Source of the DNA: Apostichopus japonicus
Taxonomy: Eukaryota > Echinodermata > Holothuroidea > Aspidochirotida > Stichopodidae
Assembly: GCF_037975245.1 (NCBI RefSeq)
Contig: NC_092571.1
Location: forward strand, 2,772,501-2,836,500
Direction of reading: 5' to 3'
DNA: 64,000 nt
How positions within the stretch are numbered: position 1 is the stretch's first letter; each line of letters starts with the position of its first letter. The notes beneath the pieces are model-generated. The model was not told the origin of the DNA. It ran no database searches and worked only from the letters and a program-made list of their open reading frames with translations. Positions 26,124 to 37,990 of this stretch are shown piece by piece. The position numbers and the translations under genes are program-made.

Positions 26124-26946
26124 GGTGAAAATTCGGGCAATATGCTGAGAATTTTTCGGGCACCTACTGGAAGAATAATAATATGCAATGTGTTTTTCTG
26201 GGGGTTTTTTGGTAAAAATTCGGCAATATGCTGAGAATTATTCGGGCATCTACTGAAAGAATAATAATTTGCAATGTGTTTTTCAATTTTTTGGTGAAAA
26301 TTCGGGCAATAGGACTATGCTGAGAAGTTTTCGAGCACCTACTGAAAGAATAATAATTTGCAATGTGTTTTTCAAATATTTTGGTGAAAATTCGGGCAAT
26401 ATGCTGAGAATTTTTTCGGGCACCTACTGAAAGAATAATAATTTGCTTTTTTTTTTTCAGTTTTGTTGGTGAAAATTTGGGCAATATGCTGAGAATTTTT
26501 CGGGCACCTACCAGTGGCAGAGCGTTCATACAGTCAAAGGGGCGATAACCCCTGACGGATTCAAATGGACTGCTGGCGCCCTTTTCAGCTTTTTACCACT
26601 TTTTACTTATTCGCGATTATCGACTTTTTTATTGCGCTCTCAAATACCTATTGACAGTTTTCACATTTTGTTGGTGCAATTTTCTGACAAATGGCGATGA
26701 CACCTATTTATCCTTCATTTATCTGCAAATTAGCAAGGCCCGGAAAGGGTCATTTCCGGCGACCTAGGGAGTATCTTTACTCAAAAATTTCTGTACGCTC
26801 CGCGCCAACCTGTGGTGGCGCTCCGCTTAGATAGTGTCAAAAGCACCCCTACAGACCCATTCTCTTCCCCCTGACCAATACCCCTAGCTCCGCCACTGGC
26901 ACCTACTGAAAAAAGAAGAATAATTTGCAATGTGTTTTTCAATGGT
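26124..26946 (+). repeat. ~86-bp tandem repeat inside the hAT-like element
   Basis: The phrase ggtgaaaattcgggcaatat recurs near 26124, 26211, 26293, 26383 and 26468 (spacing 82-90 bp). The fifth unit is broken by the nested element at 26512-26898 and resumes at 26899 with gcacctactgaaaa. Confidence 0.88.
26512..26898 (-). mobile_element. nested hAT-like MITE, core family copy 3
   Basis: Perfect 8-bp target duplications GCACCTAC lie at 26504-26511 and 26899-26906, and the duplicated sequence is part of the host tandem unit. The terminal repeats are CAGTGGCAGAGC and GCTCCGCCACTG (11 of 12). On the minus strand it carries the shared core ctatctaagcggagcgccac, then ggttggcgcggagcgtac, then cgccggaaatgacccttcc, as in the elements at 4613, 5796 and 61918. 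Confidence 0.88.
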
Positions 26947-28106
26947 TAAACTGATATTATTATCATTATTATTGTAAGGACTTCCCCACTAATTCTAACC
27001 AATATAGAAGGGTAATAACACGAAAAATGATTTTATGTTATTGGCAGGTGATGTAGTAACTGATGGATGCCTATGTGATATGCACATTAGCATGTAGAAC
27101 GCGCGCCGAGCGCGCGAAAAAAATTTGGTTATATTTTTCGGGCAAGCCGTTACAGCCCCCCCAAATCAAATGAGGCTCCTACGCCTATGGTGAGTGGTGT
27201 TTAAATGTTAAACTGACATTTACCACGACCTTGTGATTTTAAAGGGGAGTATATTGACCAACTACTCGGACATCGGTGATCTTTTTCAGCATTCGCCACT
27301 TGTTGGTTAATGAGCTGTATATGTTTGATTTATATTGCACATAAAATGAAAATGATCAAGTTTAAGACATGAAAATTTTAAGCCGCTCTACCTCTACGGA
27401 TCAGACCCTCCATTCTGTACTGGACATTAAGAGGAGCTGGTGTATTGACCTTTGAACCTCTGCACACTTACATTAGACTTCCTAATTCGGTATCAACCCT
27501 CCCCCACACACACACATACTCATCCTCACTGAAGGAAGTGGTTTATACTGTTCAAGTAAACAGGTGCACTCCTATGGTCAAGGTAAACTGCGTTGAATGA
27601 TGCACGTAACTGAAAACACCAGAAGTAAATGGTTAACACTGATCCACTTTACATTACAATTTATTTAACCGAGTGCAGGATGGATCTGATCCTCGCTTGA
27701 TCTTAGTCTATCGCAAGATCCACGTTGCTAAAGGGTCTGATCTGACAAACCAAACCGAGAGAGTGGGGATTCATTCAAGACTACACAGATTTCTCAAGTG
27801 TAAGCAGGGGGTAGGGCAGGGGGTGGGGGAGGAACCTCACACTCTCTTCCATTCTTTTAAAATCAGATCAATAAGAGCAAGATGAGCAAGAGGCCTGGGA
27901 TAATACCTTCTGGCCCACAAGGCCCTAGGGATCTAATACTGTACCCATCGTTGCTGTCCATAATGGTTTTCTTCCACTAAACTTGTAAACACAGCTATAC
28001 CTACGGGTGCTTTAGTCTTCAATGTCCACTGGAGTATAATCCAGCCTATCCAGTCGCTGAAGGTATCTAACTATGTACATTAATACCGTTTCCTACAACA
28101 ATTTTC

Positions 28107-28578
28107 CTAGTGACCATATTTGCCTGACTGGAATCGGGGACATTTATTGAGTGACTGATATGGGGGAGGGGTCTAAGGGGAGGGAGTGTCCCCCTCCCCA
28201 TTGGAAAATTTTCAAATGCCTAAGGTGCTTAGATGTAAAATGGTGATACTTAGAAGCACTTTTTAAATCAATTTTATTTTCAAAAATGTAGCTTTTTCTC
28301 AGATGAAATTTACTTACTTTATGAAAGAGTGCTAGATTAGATCGATCTAGCATATTCTACTTTACACTGGCCCACCTGAAATACTGGTTAGTTCCGTTTT
28401 GCGACTGCACACTTGACTAAATTTTGTTTTTACAATTATTTTACTAATAATGTGGGATATTTTCGAAATTCCTGAACATTTTGACGAATCGGGGACATTT
28501 TCGGGGACACTTCTTCATCGGGGACAGCACACTGTAATCGGGGACTGTCCCCGAAAATCGGGGACATCTGGTCACCTT
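28107..28578. mobile_element. diverged inverted-repeat element with GGGGACA motifs
   Basis: The left end (tagtgaccatatttgcc) and the reverse of the right end (aggtgaccagatgtcc) are similar. tcggggaca is repeated five or more times near the ends. No clear target duplication or coding region is seen, so class is uncertain. Confidence 0.45.
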
Positions 28579-29683
28579 AACTTAGCAAATTACTCTAATG
28601 GTTCCTAAATTTCCAGCTTAAGCATGCAAGTTGTTGAAAAAGGTGTGGACACACTTTCCTGTCAGGATCGCACACGAGTCTAGATCACGTATAAACTTAA
28701 GTAACAATTAAAACCGTGGTCTACCTGGCACTATAAACAGCTCTCGATGTATTTAATACTTCCGTAATTTAACATGTGGAAACCTGCTCCTAAATGTTAA
28801 TGAATTAACGAGCCCTAATTTCAGTTTCGGAAAGGCAGTCCACAAACCCATGACAGGGTCAAACTCTTTATCCTCGTTAAAGGGACAGGAAATTACGCTT
28901 AATTAGAACGTCTGTCCGTACTACTATCCCCATGTTCGTTATTGAAGAGAGACTGTTAACTAGGATATATTTAGCTCCATCAAGCATATCAGAGAATGAT
29001 TAAATTATGGAGTTTTGACTCTTCTACGAAAGCAGAGCATATTACCCCTCGCTCACTGCACACAAAACTGTCACCTGCTCATTAGTTTCACAATTAGTTT
29101 CACAATTTAAGTAGTACCTCAAATTTAATCCTTAATTAGGGACTAATGTGTGCATTGAGTGAGAACAAAAACCACAGCTCTAGTTTACCTCTACTGCAAC
29201 TGTGTATAATTTAAATATCCTTTGTATGGTACTATATAACATTAATAAGTCATTAATCCATGACCCCTATTGAAAGATTAGCAACTTTCCAATCACTCTT
29301 GACTTAATTCGATAGAAATTATAGGAATCATGTATGTTAGGCTTTCACTGGGTCACCGGCAGTCATTAAAAACACCTTTTTTGTTTAACATTTCTGGAAT
29401 CCTGACAGATGTACGACAGGAATCGGATGTGTTCCTGTGATTTCTAGTTAGATTTGGAAAGGAAAGCAGTTTTTTTCTGCGGACATTTTGCTGAGAGAGA
29501 TGAAACCTACAGCTCGGGGGAAACACATGTCCATCCACTATTTAGAATCAAGACTGAGAGTAGATGGACAAGGAAACCATGGAAACCGTGAAACCATGGA
29601 AACCATGAACCAACAGACTAAAACATACAAATGAAACAGAACAGGAAAGATTATGAATAACAATCAAAGGAGGAGCTATTTAC

Positions 29684-29806
29684 CAGAAGTCCTCTTGGTT
29701 TTGCTCTCCAGTCAGCGGACCTTGATAAGATATCAGGGCTGGCTGTCGTCCCAGCGCGTGTGAGCTGATGGGTGCGGGGTTCGAGACTTTCTGAGTGTCT
29801 GTTTGA
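29684..29806 (-). CDS. PLEKHG5: PLEKHG5-like exon D (linker before RBD-like domain)
   Basis: This 123-nt exon encodes 41 residues, phase 0 at both ends, beginning SNRHSESLEPRTHQL and ending SADWRAKPRGLL. The acceptor is ctcaatccag and the donor is CTG then gtaaat. Another frame is also open across the exon and reads plausibly, but its phases do not match exons C and E. An alternative acceptor (gtcaaacag) lies 8 nt further in and would bring an early stop in the frame set by exon C. The Ser/Thr/Arg-rich sequence suggests a disordered linker that leads into the folded domain begun by exon E. The main uncertainty is the frame, which is settled only by neighbour phases. Confidence 0.62.
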
Positions 29807-29948
29807 CTGGATTGAGGAAAGAGAAGAGATATGAAGATGGAATAAAGTTTTTACCCTCTTCTTAAGACAAAGACAGATTTCAGGACCTACGACTAAAGCA
29901 TGCATAATGAAAGAGGTAATGAATTAACAATGAAAGAAAACATAAAAC

Positions 29949-29949
<1 letters not shown>

Positions 29950-30000
<51 letters not shown>
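29950..30000. repeat. TA microsatellite
   Basis: About 24 uninterrupted TA units. A likely length polymorphism. Confidence 0.95.
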
Positions 30001-30001
<1 letters not shown>

Positions 30002-30081
30002 ATTTATATATATATGCATACAAATATTTAATTAGACAAAAGCAGAGAATTAAGATACATATATTATTAGAGAAAAACAGA

Positions 30082-30195
30082 GAAATAAGATATGACTCAT
30101 AATTGACAAATACGAAGCACCGTTTTCAAAAATATAATGAAATTTTTGTTCCCCCCCCCCCTGGGACCCATGTCAGCAATACTTGGCAGTGGAAG
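30082..30195 (-). repeat. dispersed repeat, copy 2 (motif decayed)
   Basis: It shares gaaataagata.gactcataa and cagcaatactt with 6750-6855. The ribozyme-like core is mutated here by a C run and changes in the CTGACGA box. Confidence 0.6.
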
Positions 30196-30209
30196 TAACA
30201 CTTTTATTT

Positions 30210-30345
30210 ATGTGCATATATATAGATATATATAGGTTTATATAGATATATAGAGATATATAGATATATATAGATATATATAGAGATATATAGATATATA
30301 TAGATATATATAGAGATATATAGATATATATAGATATATATAGAG
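30210..30345. repeat. TATAGA-type microsatellite
   Basis: Alternating tatagatata and tagagata units form a ~34-bp higher-order period, followed by a GA run. Two reverse frames of Ile/Tyr/Ser only are artefacts. Confidence 0.93.
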
Positions 30346-31784
30346 AGAGAGACAGAGAAAGAGACCTGTTGCAACCATAAAAATGCAAGTACTGTAAACA
30401 TTCAGGAAAATAACTAAATGTTACAACTTACAGCCTAAAACCTATAGTACCAGCGCTACAACTTCCTGCTCACGTCATCACTTCAAATTTGATTATGCTA
30501 TTTAGAAAGACCGGCCATACTACACAAAATAAACACTGGGAAAATATATTCACTGAGAACTGCATGTTTTTACCCTCGATTCAAAATATTTTTTACATTA
30601 TAACCCACGCATATCAACCTACGAATCAGCTTATGAGTTAACGAAACCGACGTGAGAGTATTTAGTTTGAGAGACTTACTAACTTACTGTACCTCTCTTC
30701 TCTTGTAAAGTGTGCATAGAAGTGTTTCATTTCACTATGTATATATTTGCAATGATGACACACACAACTCACAGAGTTGTGCATCCCGGACTTACACAGT
30801 TGAGTACAGTTAGTATGTAGGCCTATACCTTTCCTTCTTTTCTTTTTTCTTTTTTCTCACTGTGCATACATAGAACACAACAGTGGCAATATGACAACAG
30901 ACAGCTTTGTACTCTTTTTTAATACCTACCATTATGTCTCAGTTTGGTAAATTCCATGCCAAAGTAAGGTCATGGTTATATGAATTTCTTAAATAGGCTG
31001 CGACACCTTATTCAGCACTGTATGAAGGTGCTGACAGTTCCTAGCAGAACTGAAGTACAGTAATAATATATCTATTCAAATTTTTTGAAAAACAAAAAAA
31101 CTGCACGAAGAGATTTTGTCGATAAATCTAAGCACTGTAGGGACCAGATGAAATTCCCCCAACTAATTTAAGCATGGCATCCTAGGGGTGTTTATATTTT
31201 AATTGGGCACAGAATGGCACATGCATCCATCACAGGGACATCGAGATATCGACGCTACAATCAAACTAAAAATAATATGTAATCAGGAAATCGTGAAAAA
31301 AGTACTTTGCACCAGGAGAGAGATTTTACAAAACAATCTTAACCTGTTTCAGAAAATTAAAGTCATACATCAGCCAAACGAGAGGACCCAGCAGGGAAGC
31401 CTTTGATCGAGTCCCATGGACTTACGGTCACATGACAATGGACACTTGAGATGGTTTGCCGAGGTATTTTGCTATGAATATTTAATATACATGAGTTCTG
31501 CACTTGATGCAAAGGCTATACACAAGTTAATAGCTGCATAATATATTGAATTTGCATCAAACTTGGTAGTAATCCACTAAACCATCACAGAGAAAACTTT
31601 ATTTAAAAATTATATTAGGAACAATGACATAAGGTGAAATTTAATAATTACCTAAATTTTAACAGCAAAACATCACATAACATTTTGGCGCTAAAAATAA
31701 TTTTTCTTTGGCTTTACAAGCAGGGTTGAAGCAGCTGTCAGAAACTTTTGGGTCTATGACCCAGGATCTGCCATGAGGACTGAT

Positions 31785-31912
31785 CCACAACCCACTGGGG
31801 CCACAACCCACTGGGGCCACAACCCACTGGGGCCACAACCCACTGGGGCCACAACCCACTGGGGCCACAACCCACTGGGGCCACAACCCACTGGGGCCAC
31901 AACCCACTGGGG
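31785..31912. repeat. perfect 16-bp satellite x 8
   Basis: Eight identical head-to-tail copies of ccacaacccactgggg, exactly 128 bp, with no variant. Identity this high means very recent expansion or homogenisation. All forward and reverse frames tested stay open as artefacts. Confidence 0.97.
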
Positions 31913-32144
31913 CCACGGTGTTAAGAACCCATGCTCAGAACGCATGCAGGCTAGAGTAGCTGGGACTACAATATGAGAGAAGTGTTAAAACTTAAGCAAA
32001 TAACTAGTATCTTTATTAGTAAGCTCCAAGTATAGATATGGTTTCTGACATTTATGGAGAAATCTTGCGACCCACCAACAAAATATTAGCAACCCGCTCT
32101 TGACTCATTCACCATAAGTATGTGGACAGTGGGCAGACTGTGAA

Positions 32145-32700
32145 GAAATAACTGACTGACAGACTGAATGACTGACTGCATGGCTGAGGGACTGACTGAC
32201 TAAAAAGACTGAGGGACTGACTGATTGAACAACTGACTGACTGAAGGACTGAGAAACTGACTAACTGACTGACTGAACAACTGACTGACTGACATATTGA
32301 ATGACTGAGGGACTGACAGATTGAACGAATGAGGGACTGACTGACAGATTGAATGACTGATGGACTGACTGACTGAACGACTGACTGACAGATTGAATGA
32401 CTGACAGATTGAACGAATGAGGGACTGACTGACAGATTGAATGACTGATGGACTGACTGACTGAACGAAGAGGGACTGATTGACTTACAGATTGAATGAC
32501 TGACTGACAGATTGAATGACTGAGGGACTGACTGAATGTTAGATGGACTAATTGAACTTACACTCATATAATGAGCTACTGGATGATAGATTGAATGACT
32601 GACATATGTACTACATGACTGATAGGGAGACATCATGACATACTGACTGATTGAGCGAGTAGACAGCTAACAGAGAAACTGACTGAATGGCTTCAGGGAT
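32145..32700. repeat. GACT-based array with higher-order units
   Basis: Runs of gactgactga alternate with gattgaatgactgagg and gaacgaatgaggga phrases, giving irregular 20-45-bp units. The reverse-strand Ser/Gln/Val-rich frame over it is an artefact of the repeat. Confidence 0.9.
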
Positions 32701-33819
32701 TCAGTCAGTCAGCAGTATATATATCTTATGATTATATGCATTTCCCTATATCAACAGCAAAACATTAATACTACATCCAGTAACAATTACCAAACACTGA
32801 CAGATACCGTGCATTGTGCTTCTAATTACTCACATTTGTTATTACAGTGTAAAACTATGACTCTTAAGCTGTGCTACGTGTAGATACCATGTGGAATACT
32901 CTCAGTGCGATCCCAGCTAAGCCAACAATTCAAATCCTGTTTCGTGGTTCACTGTATGAATGACATCACTATGACAATTATTCAGAGAAAGTTTGAATAA
33001 GATATTACATGTTGACCACATAAATAGGCTACTAATGTGAAATAAAATGCTAAAAACCAAGAGTCATTTCACCGATGGAAAGAACGAATTCACTTGTTAG
33101 AAGACCACTTTGATAAAAAAGAAATGATTGCAAGGAATTTTGTGTGATAATTGCCATTCAAACTGTCTACAGTATAGCCTTGCAGTGACTATATTACCAA
33201 AATGTAATCAAGTACAAAAGTTGAATGATTCAAGTGCAGACTTCCAACTGACCTCATCGTACTAACTAAGACCCTGTTAAGCCTTTTATTCACTTCCGTA
33301 AAATTTTAGCAAGTTAAAGGTAGTAACAATTTCATTTAAATATTCTTGAGTAGTGGTTACTTGTAAACATTGTAACTTTACCAGTATTCTGTTTACAATA
33401 TACATGTTACGAGTGCTCCATATTTGCATAAAAATATGAATATCTGCATTATTGTATTTACATGCAAACATACAGTATTTGTGCTGTGTATTTGCATTTG
33501 TCTTGAACACTCTATTTGTTGTAGAAAATATGCCTACTTTATATACACACTTTGTGGGCTTATATGAGCTCTCTGACGTACCAGCTACAAGGTTGCAGTT
33601 ATTTTGTAGGATCTCCCTTACGTACGTCCAAGTCAATCCATTTGATTTCACCCCGAATTTCTGCGAGTTAAATTTAGATCTGAGCAATTTTTAGACATAA
33701 AAGAATTGGCGCAATTAACCTTCCACAAATAAAGATCCAAGATGTGATTTTCATGTGATTTAATACATTCATTCTTTTTTAGAGTTACAATGACAGGGCA
33801 AAAAAAACTACCGAGAATA

Positions 33820-33921
33820 GAGGGCGCACAGTGTTAAAAAGTTACCAGGACATAATTCTAGGCCCGGTAGAATGTGGTGCTAAGGTTGTGAGGAGACAGG
33901 TAAGTGAGAAGCAAAGTAAAT
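33820..33921 (+). repeat. repeat R copy b (5'-truncated)
   Basis: It starts inside R at gagggcgcacagtgtt and ends at gagacaggtaagtgag with an agtaaat tail. The first ~90 bp of R are missing. Confidence 0.8.
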
Positions 33922-34409
33922 TCCATTCTTGATTTATGACCCCAATATGCCCCTTGAACTTTATTTGTTGAAAAACTCTAGGTAGGGTGTCTCTGATGAC
34001 CCGCAAGTTTGTATTGAGTAAAACTAGGTACAATACAGGCTTTCCTGAAATTACTGACCTGGCGTAACAAACTGGTTAAAGTGGAATGTTGTGTTTATTT
34101 GACATGGTCTGGTTCATTTTAAAGTGTTTTACAGCCTGGTAATTCACTTCCACCCCCCTCTCCCCCACCCCTCCCCCATATCTGTATCACCTTCATAGAC
34201 AGCTATAACCAAGACGTGTCTATCCGCATGTACACATTTTACAACACACATGTACAGTGGCTGTGAAATATAGCTCTCTCTTTCTCTATCCACAATTTAT
34301 TTCATTTATCGAGCTGTATTTACGTTTTAGCAAGCATGCAGTTTCTTCATTACAATAGCACATTATAATTGTACTCTCGTTACAATGAAATAAGTAGTTA
34401 AAATTATCA

Positions 34410-34450
34410 ACAAATCCTGTTCATTAATGAAATTAATGAACAGGATTTGT
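34410..34450. repeat. perfect 19-bp inverted repeat with 3-nt loop
   Basis: The arms ACAAATCCTGTTCATTAAT (34410-34428) and its exact complement (34432-34450) are separated by gaa. The hairpin would form in DNA and in the intronic RNA. It is shorter than a usual microRNA precursor. Confidence 0.9.
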
Positions 34451-35208
34451 ATCAACTAAATCAACTTCCTACTTTAATTGTTCTATGGTTCAACCTTTCA
34501 ACTGCAAAACCGAACCGAGCCAAACCGGAACAAAAAAGCTACCTATTCAGCAGTTGAATGCTAACTAAGTCAGCTTAACAATGTTTGATTTCTACCTGAG
34601 TTGTCAGTTTCACGCACACACTCGAGATGAAACTAAAAGTTACCTCCAGACCTTGGCACAGGAGCAACGAATAATGTTTCATTAATCTTTTTGATTACAG
34701 TACATTAAAGTGCAATGACAGTTTAACCCTAGGTTTTGCTTTGTCATAGACTTTCACAGCTTTTTAAAGCAGCATTTTTGAGTCGCTCTAGATCATTTTG
34801 CTGGTACTATTTGATACTAAATTTTCACATGATCGCTGTTAAATTGCCATAAATATAGTCCACTTTTAGATCCTGAGTATTAAGAGGGAAGCAAAGAACT
34901 GATATGATTTTGTATGTGGTTGGACAGTTTAGTTTTTCATGATAAAGAATGTCTCCATTATGAAATGGTGAGAATCCAAATAATGGGGTTATTAATATTA
35001 TTACTGAGCAATTATTTAGTAAGGTATCCATCCATCCCTCCATTTGGTAATCAAAATCTAGGACAGCTGGGCTGACTCGTAGCTTTGTAGGTTTGGCAAA
35101 ACTTGTTGACCATAAACACAAAATGCAACTTCAATCAACCTGATAAACTTACACGGTCTACACGGGCAAGAACTTACGGTAGAGAAGACGGGGACTATAA
35201 ATTCTTAC

Positions 35209-35310
35209 CTCAACGGAACATCGCTGGGAATGATCTTCCCTTAAAACAGCGGACCGGGCTTTATCAATCCTCTCCATGAGCATATCAACCTCTGACCTGT
35301 AAGTATTCCT
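35209..35310 (-). CDS. PLEKHG5: PLEKHG5-like exon C (helical linker, twin acceptors)
   Basis: This 102-nt exon encodes 34 residues beginning RNTYRSEVDMLMERIDKARS, phase 0 at both ends. The donor is GAG then gtaaga. The acceptor used here follows gggcatgttcag. A second acceptor, tacttacag, lies 14 nt downstream and would start the exon at 35296 with one completing base. Only the upstream acceptor fits exon B, and only the downstream one fits a direct join to exon A. The middle looks alpha-helical and charged. It lies N-terminal to the RBD-like domain, where the family has poorly conserved linker. No catalytic residues are expected here. Confidence 0.7.
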
Positions 35311-36843
35311 CTGAACATGCCCTTTAAGAAAAACACTCTTCCGAGCTGAGCAAGGAAATTCCTCCCAAACTTTGATTTAAAGTGTTTTTTTGTTTTTCCT
35401 TTTTTTATTCACAAGCCAGTTAAAAACTTCCAACAGACCGTAAAGAAAGAGAACGCTATAGAGTTAATGGCATCAAAACAATGCAGAGTACCTCACTGAC
35501 AATTATACACACAACCAGGCGAGAAACATAAAGAAAAAGGAAAAGGTCCTTCAAAAACAGGATCTTTAAAGGGGTATCTTGTACCCATCCTCTGACAGAG
35601 AAACCTGCAATTACAGTGTAAAAACAACAGGTTTAAGTCTAATCGCTTTCTAGATCCTTTTGAAAAGTTACGAATCTTCTAATCAATCGATTTTGAGTAA
35701 AATCGCAAGTTAGTCCATCTTTACTTGATTAAATATATATATTCCATATTAATAGATTCTTTGTTCTACCTGCAGAAATGTCACACATTAATGTCCCACT
35801 TTTGCTTTTTAGCAATTTTCACTTCAGAGATTTTCTGTATTTGTCTTTTAATGACGGGAGAGAGAGAGAGAGAGCCCTTTAAAGAAAGGCAGGAAGCTCG
35901 GGTCACCAACAAACGGGTTCCAGCTTGACTACCACCAGGAAGTACAGGTGAAAGCCATCCTACTCAGCAATGATAAACCAAGGAGAGAGACCATTCAGGA
36001 AGCAATCCCATGGCTGACACCCCTATTTTGATTGCTTTAGGATTGGTTGGGTTCCTGAACAAACGGATGTGGACGGCTGATGTAATGTGGCCAAGAATGA
36101 TTTAGCTTTTCCAAGCACAGCATTTTATATTCCTAGCTTCTTTCTGATACCCCCCAAAAAATATCAAAAACCAAAGAGTTTCAAACCATTGCAAAAAGTG
36201 ATCCTGGAACCTCGATGGAATGAGCTCATTATGTAGAATAATGCATTCACCAACAAACTGGAGTGGGGCAAGGGGGGAGGGGGATGGGCGGATTTGTTCT
36301 GCAGAATCCACAGCTTATCCTGTTTGTTTTTTTGCTATGACAGAACCGTGCGTGCAGGGATTAGTTGGTGCGCTCTTCTGTGGCGTCCGTATCACAAGGA
36401 CGTTCACCGCAGAGGAAACAAGGTCAAAATATTGAAATGTCTACACGAAGACCATTAGCAATTGAAGTGTATTTTAAAGCACACATACTGACGTAACTTT
36501 CTTCAAGAGGCAACGCAATCTTTAACCCAGGCTGGAAAATGTTCCACAAATGAAAATGCCACAAATGGCCTTATAATTTACCCTGGGAACGTGTACAAAC
36601 ATACATTAAAGACCAGCTCATTTAGTCACAGAGAGGTTTGCATGATACTCCATATAGAGTCTTTATCAATCCATGTGAGTGTTCATCTCCAGTAAAAGTG
36701 CGGGTATGCAACAGGACAACATCTTTTTTCATCGATATGTTATCAAACAGGATCTGTTTTTTTGTTTTTTCGTGACTTGGATGTCATAGTACATAAATCA
36801 CAAAACTTACTGAAATCCCAAAGGATGTATAGAAGGTAAAAAC

Positions 36844-37058
36844 CCAATGTATTCCGGGCAATTTCCGTAAGATTTTCAATCCACTACGAAAATGTATGTG
36901 TAAACACTTTGGATGGTAGAATGAGAAGGAAGGGCAACGACCGGAGGAGCCGGTCACTGAGGGTGCACAGTGTTAAAAGATTACCAGGGTATATACTAGA
37001 CACAGTAGAATGAGGTGCATAGGTTGTGAGGAGACAGGTAAGCTCGTCACTCGTAAAT
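36844..37058 (+). repeat. repeat R copy c
   Basis: A long copy starting at tattccgggcaatttccgta, shared with copy d, and ending acaggtaagctcgtcactcg then taaat. It is flanked by a ~100-bp imperfect direct duplication at 36652-36755 and 37088-37190. Confidence 0.88.
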
Positions 37059-37917
37059 ATGGAAGTAGACGTGGTGCAAAATTGGGTCAAATAGAGTCTA
37101 AGTCAATCTGCCTGAGTGGTCCCCTCCAGGAAAAGTGCAGGAAAGCAACAGGAGAACATCTTTTTTCACCGATATGTCATCTCAAATCTTATATGCAAAT
37201 TTACTAGATCTGCTGTTAAACAGTTATACATGACTTTTCTCTTGAATGAATAGACAGCCCATCATTTTACAGTTACTTTTAATTGGAAGATATTACATTG
37301 TGTGATGCATGCATGCCCTATACCATACCCTACCATGAACAGGCCAAAGTATCTAATTATCTGTATATTTCCACTTTTTGCCAAGTGCCTAATCCCACAA
37401 CTTTGAGATACAGTAAATGTATAGCTGGGTGGACATTTCTCAACAATTTTCCATCTCTGGTAACAACTTTTGTGCAAATTTGACCAGCTACCTGTCCCCA
37501 CCCAGCCAGTGCTTCTCCAAGAACTATCGGCAAAATGCTACTGTACTCTGATACTATGGTATGGCATTTCCCTGATACCATTTACAAAAGATTAAACCAA
37601 CACTATACCATTTCCCAGCTGGGTACAAACTTGTTCAAACAAATTACTGTTAGTTAGCAAAGAAACAAATTATTTTTCATTTCCTTCTGTGAAATTTGCC
37701 ACACTGAGCACTTTTGGAAATTTTGAATTTAATCACAACCTTCTCAACAAAATCCTCATTATATGGAAGAAAATTTGGCATTTCTAGCAATTCTGCAAGA
37801 ATGCCAATAGTGGTCACTCTTAACTTGATATTCAACAAACTTCCTAATGCTGACTGCCGCTGCCTTTTTCTTCAATTAATGATGTTTACTTGTATTTGTT
37901 TTTGGAGAGTGGATTAA

Positions 37918-37990
37918 GTAGGATGACACCTTAAATAATGTAGTTGGCTATAAATTAGGAGCAGGTAAATAATTGTAACATCAAAGACAA
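37918..37990 (+). repeat. dispersed repeat pair, copy 1
   Basis: About 73 bp (gatgacacctt.aataatgta and taggagcaggtaaat) is about 90% identical to 44937-45007. Nature unknown. Confidence 0.7.

Larger units (their letters stand above)
26067..27189 (+). mobile_element. hAT-like element with internal tandem repeats and 8-bp target duplication
   Basis: Perfect 8-bp direct repeats GTGAGTGG lie at 26059-26066 and 27190-27197. The terminal inverted repeats are CATAGGCGTAGGAG and CTCCTACGCCTATG, a perfect 14 bp. The left half is a ~86-bp tandem array. Near the right end is a cgcgcgccgagcgcgcg near-palindrome. No transposase frame is present, so it is non-autonomous. A second element is inserted at 26512. 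Confidence 0.88.
23463..29683 (-). other. intron D-E (6.2 kb)
   Basis: A phase-0 intron. It contains the GA-rich minisatellite (25352-25735), a 1.1-kb hAT-like element with a second one nested inside (26067-27189), a diverged inverted-repeat element (28107-28578), and small CA and poly-A runs. 23470-25340 and 27200-28100 hold no feature I can support. Confidence 0.75.
29807..35208 (-). other. intron C-D (5.4 kb)
   Basis: A phase-0 intron carrying TA and TATAGA microsatellites (29950-30000, 30210-30345), the hammerhead-like repeat copy 2, a perfect 16-bp satellite (31785-31912), a GACT-type array (32145-32700), repeat R copy b and a 19-bp perfect hairpin (34410-34450). 32720-33800 and 34460-35200 hold nothing else I can support. 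Confidence 0.75.

Noticed and set aside
29684-29798. Alternative reading of exon D beginning TQKVSNPAPISSHALG
   Set aside because: The frame is open and reads well, but its phases do not match exons C and E, whose frames are fixed independently.
31785-31912. CRISPR array
   Set aside because: Units are contiguous with no spacers, and the genome is eukaryotic.
33286-33687. 133-codon reverse frame in intron C-D
   Set aside because: Composition is like translated AT-rich intron, and another open frame overlaps on the opposite strand. Probably chance.
36884-37090. Reverse frames of ~50 codons conserved among repeat R copies a, c and d
   Set aside because: Similarity extends beyond the frame and includes frame-breaking changes in other copies, so it reflects repeat identity and not a selected protein.
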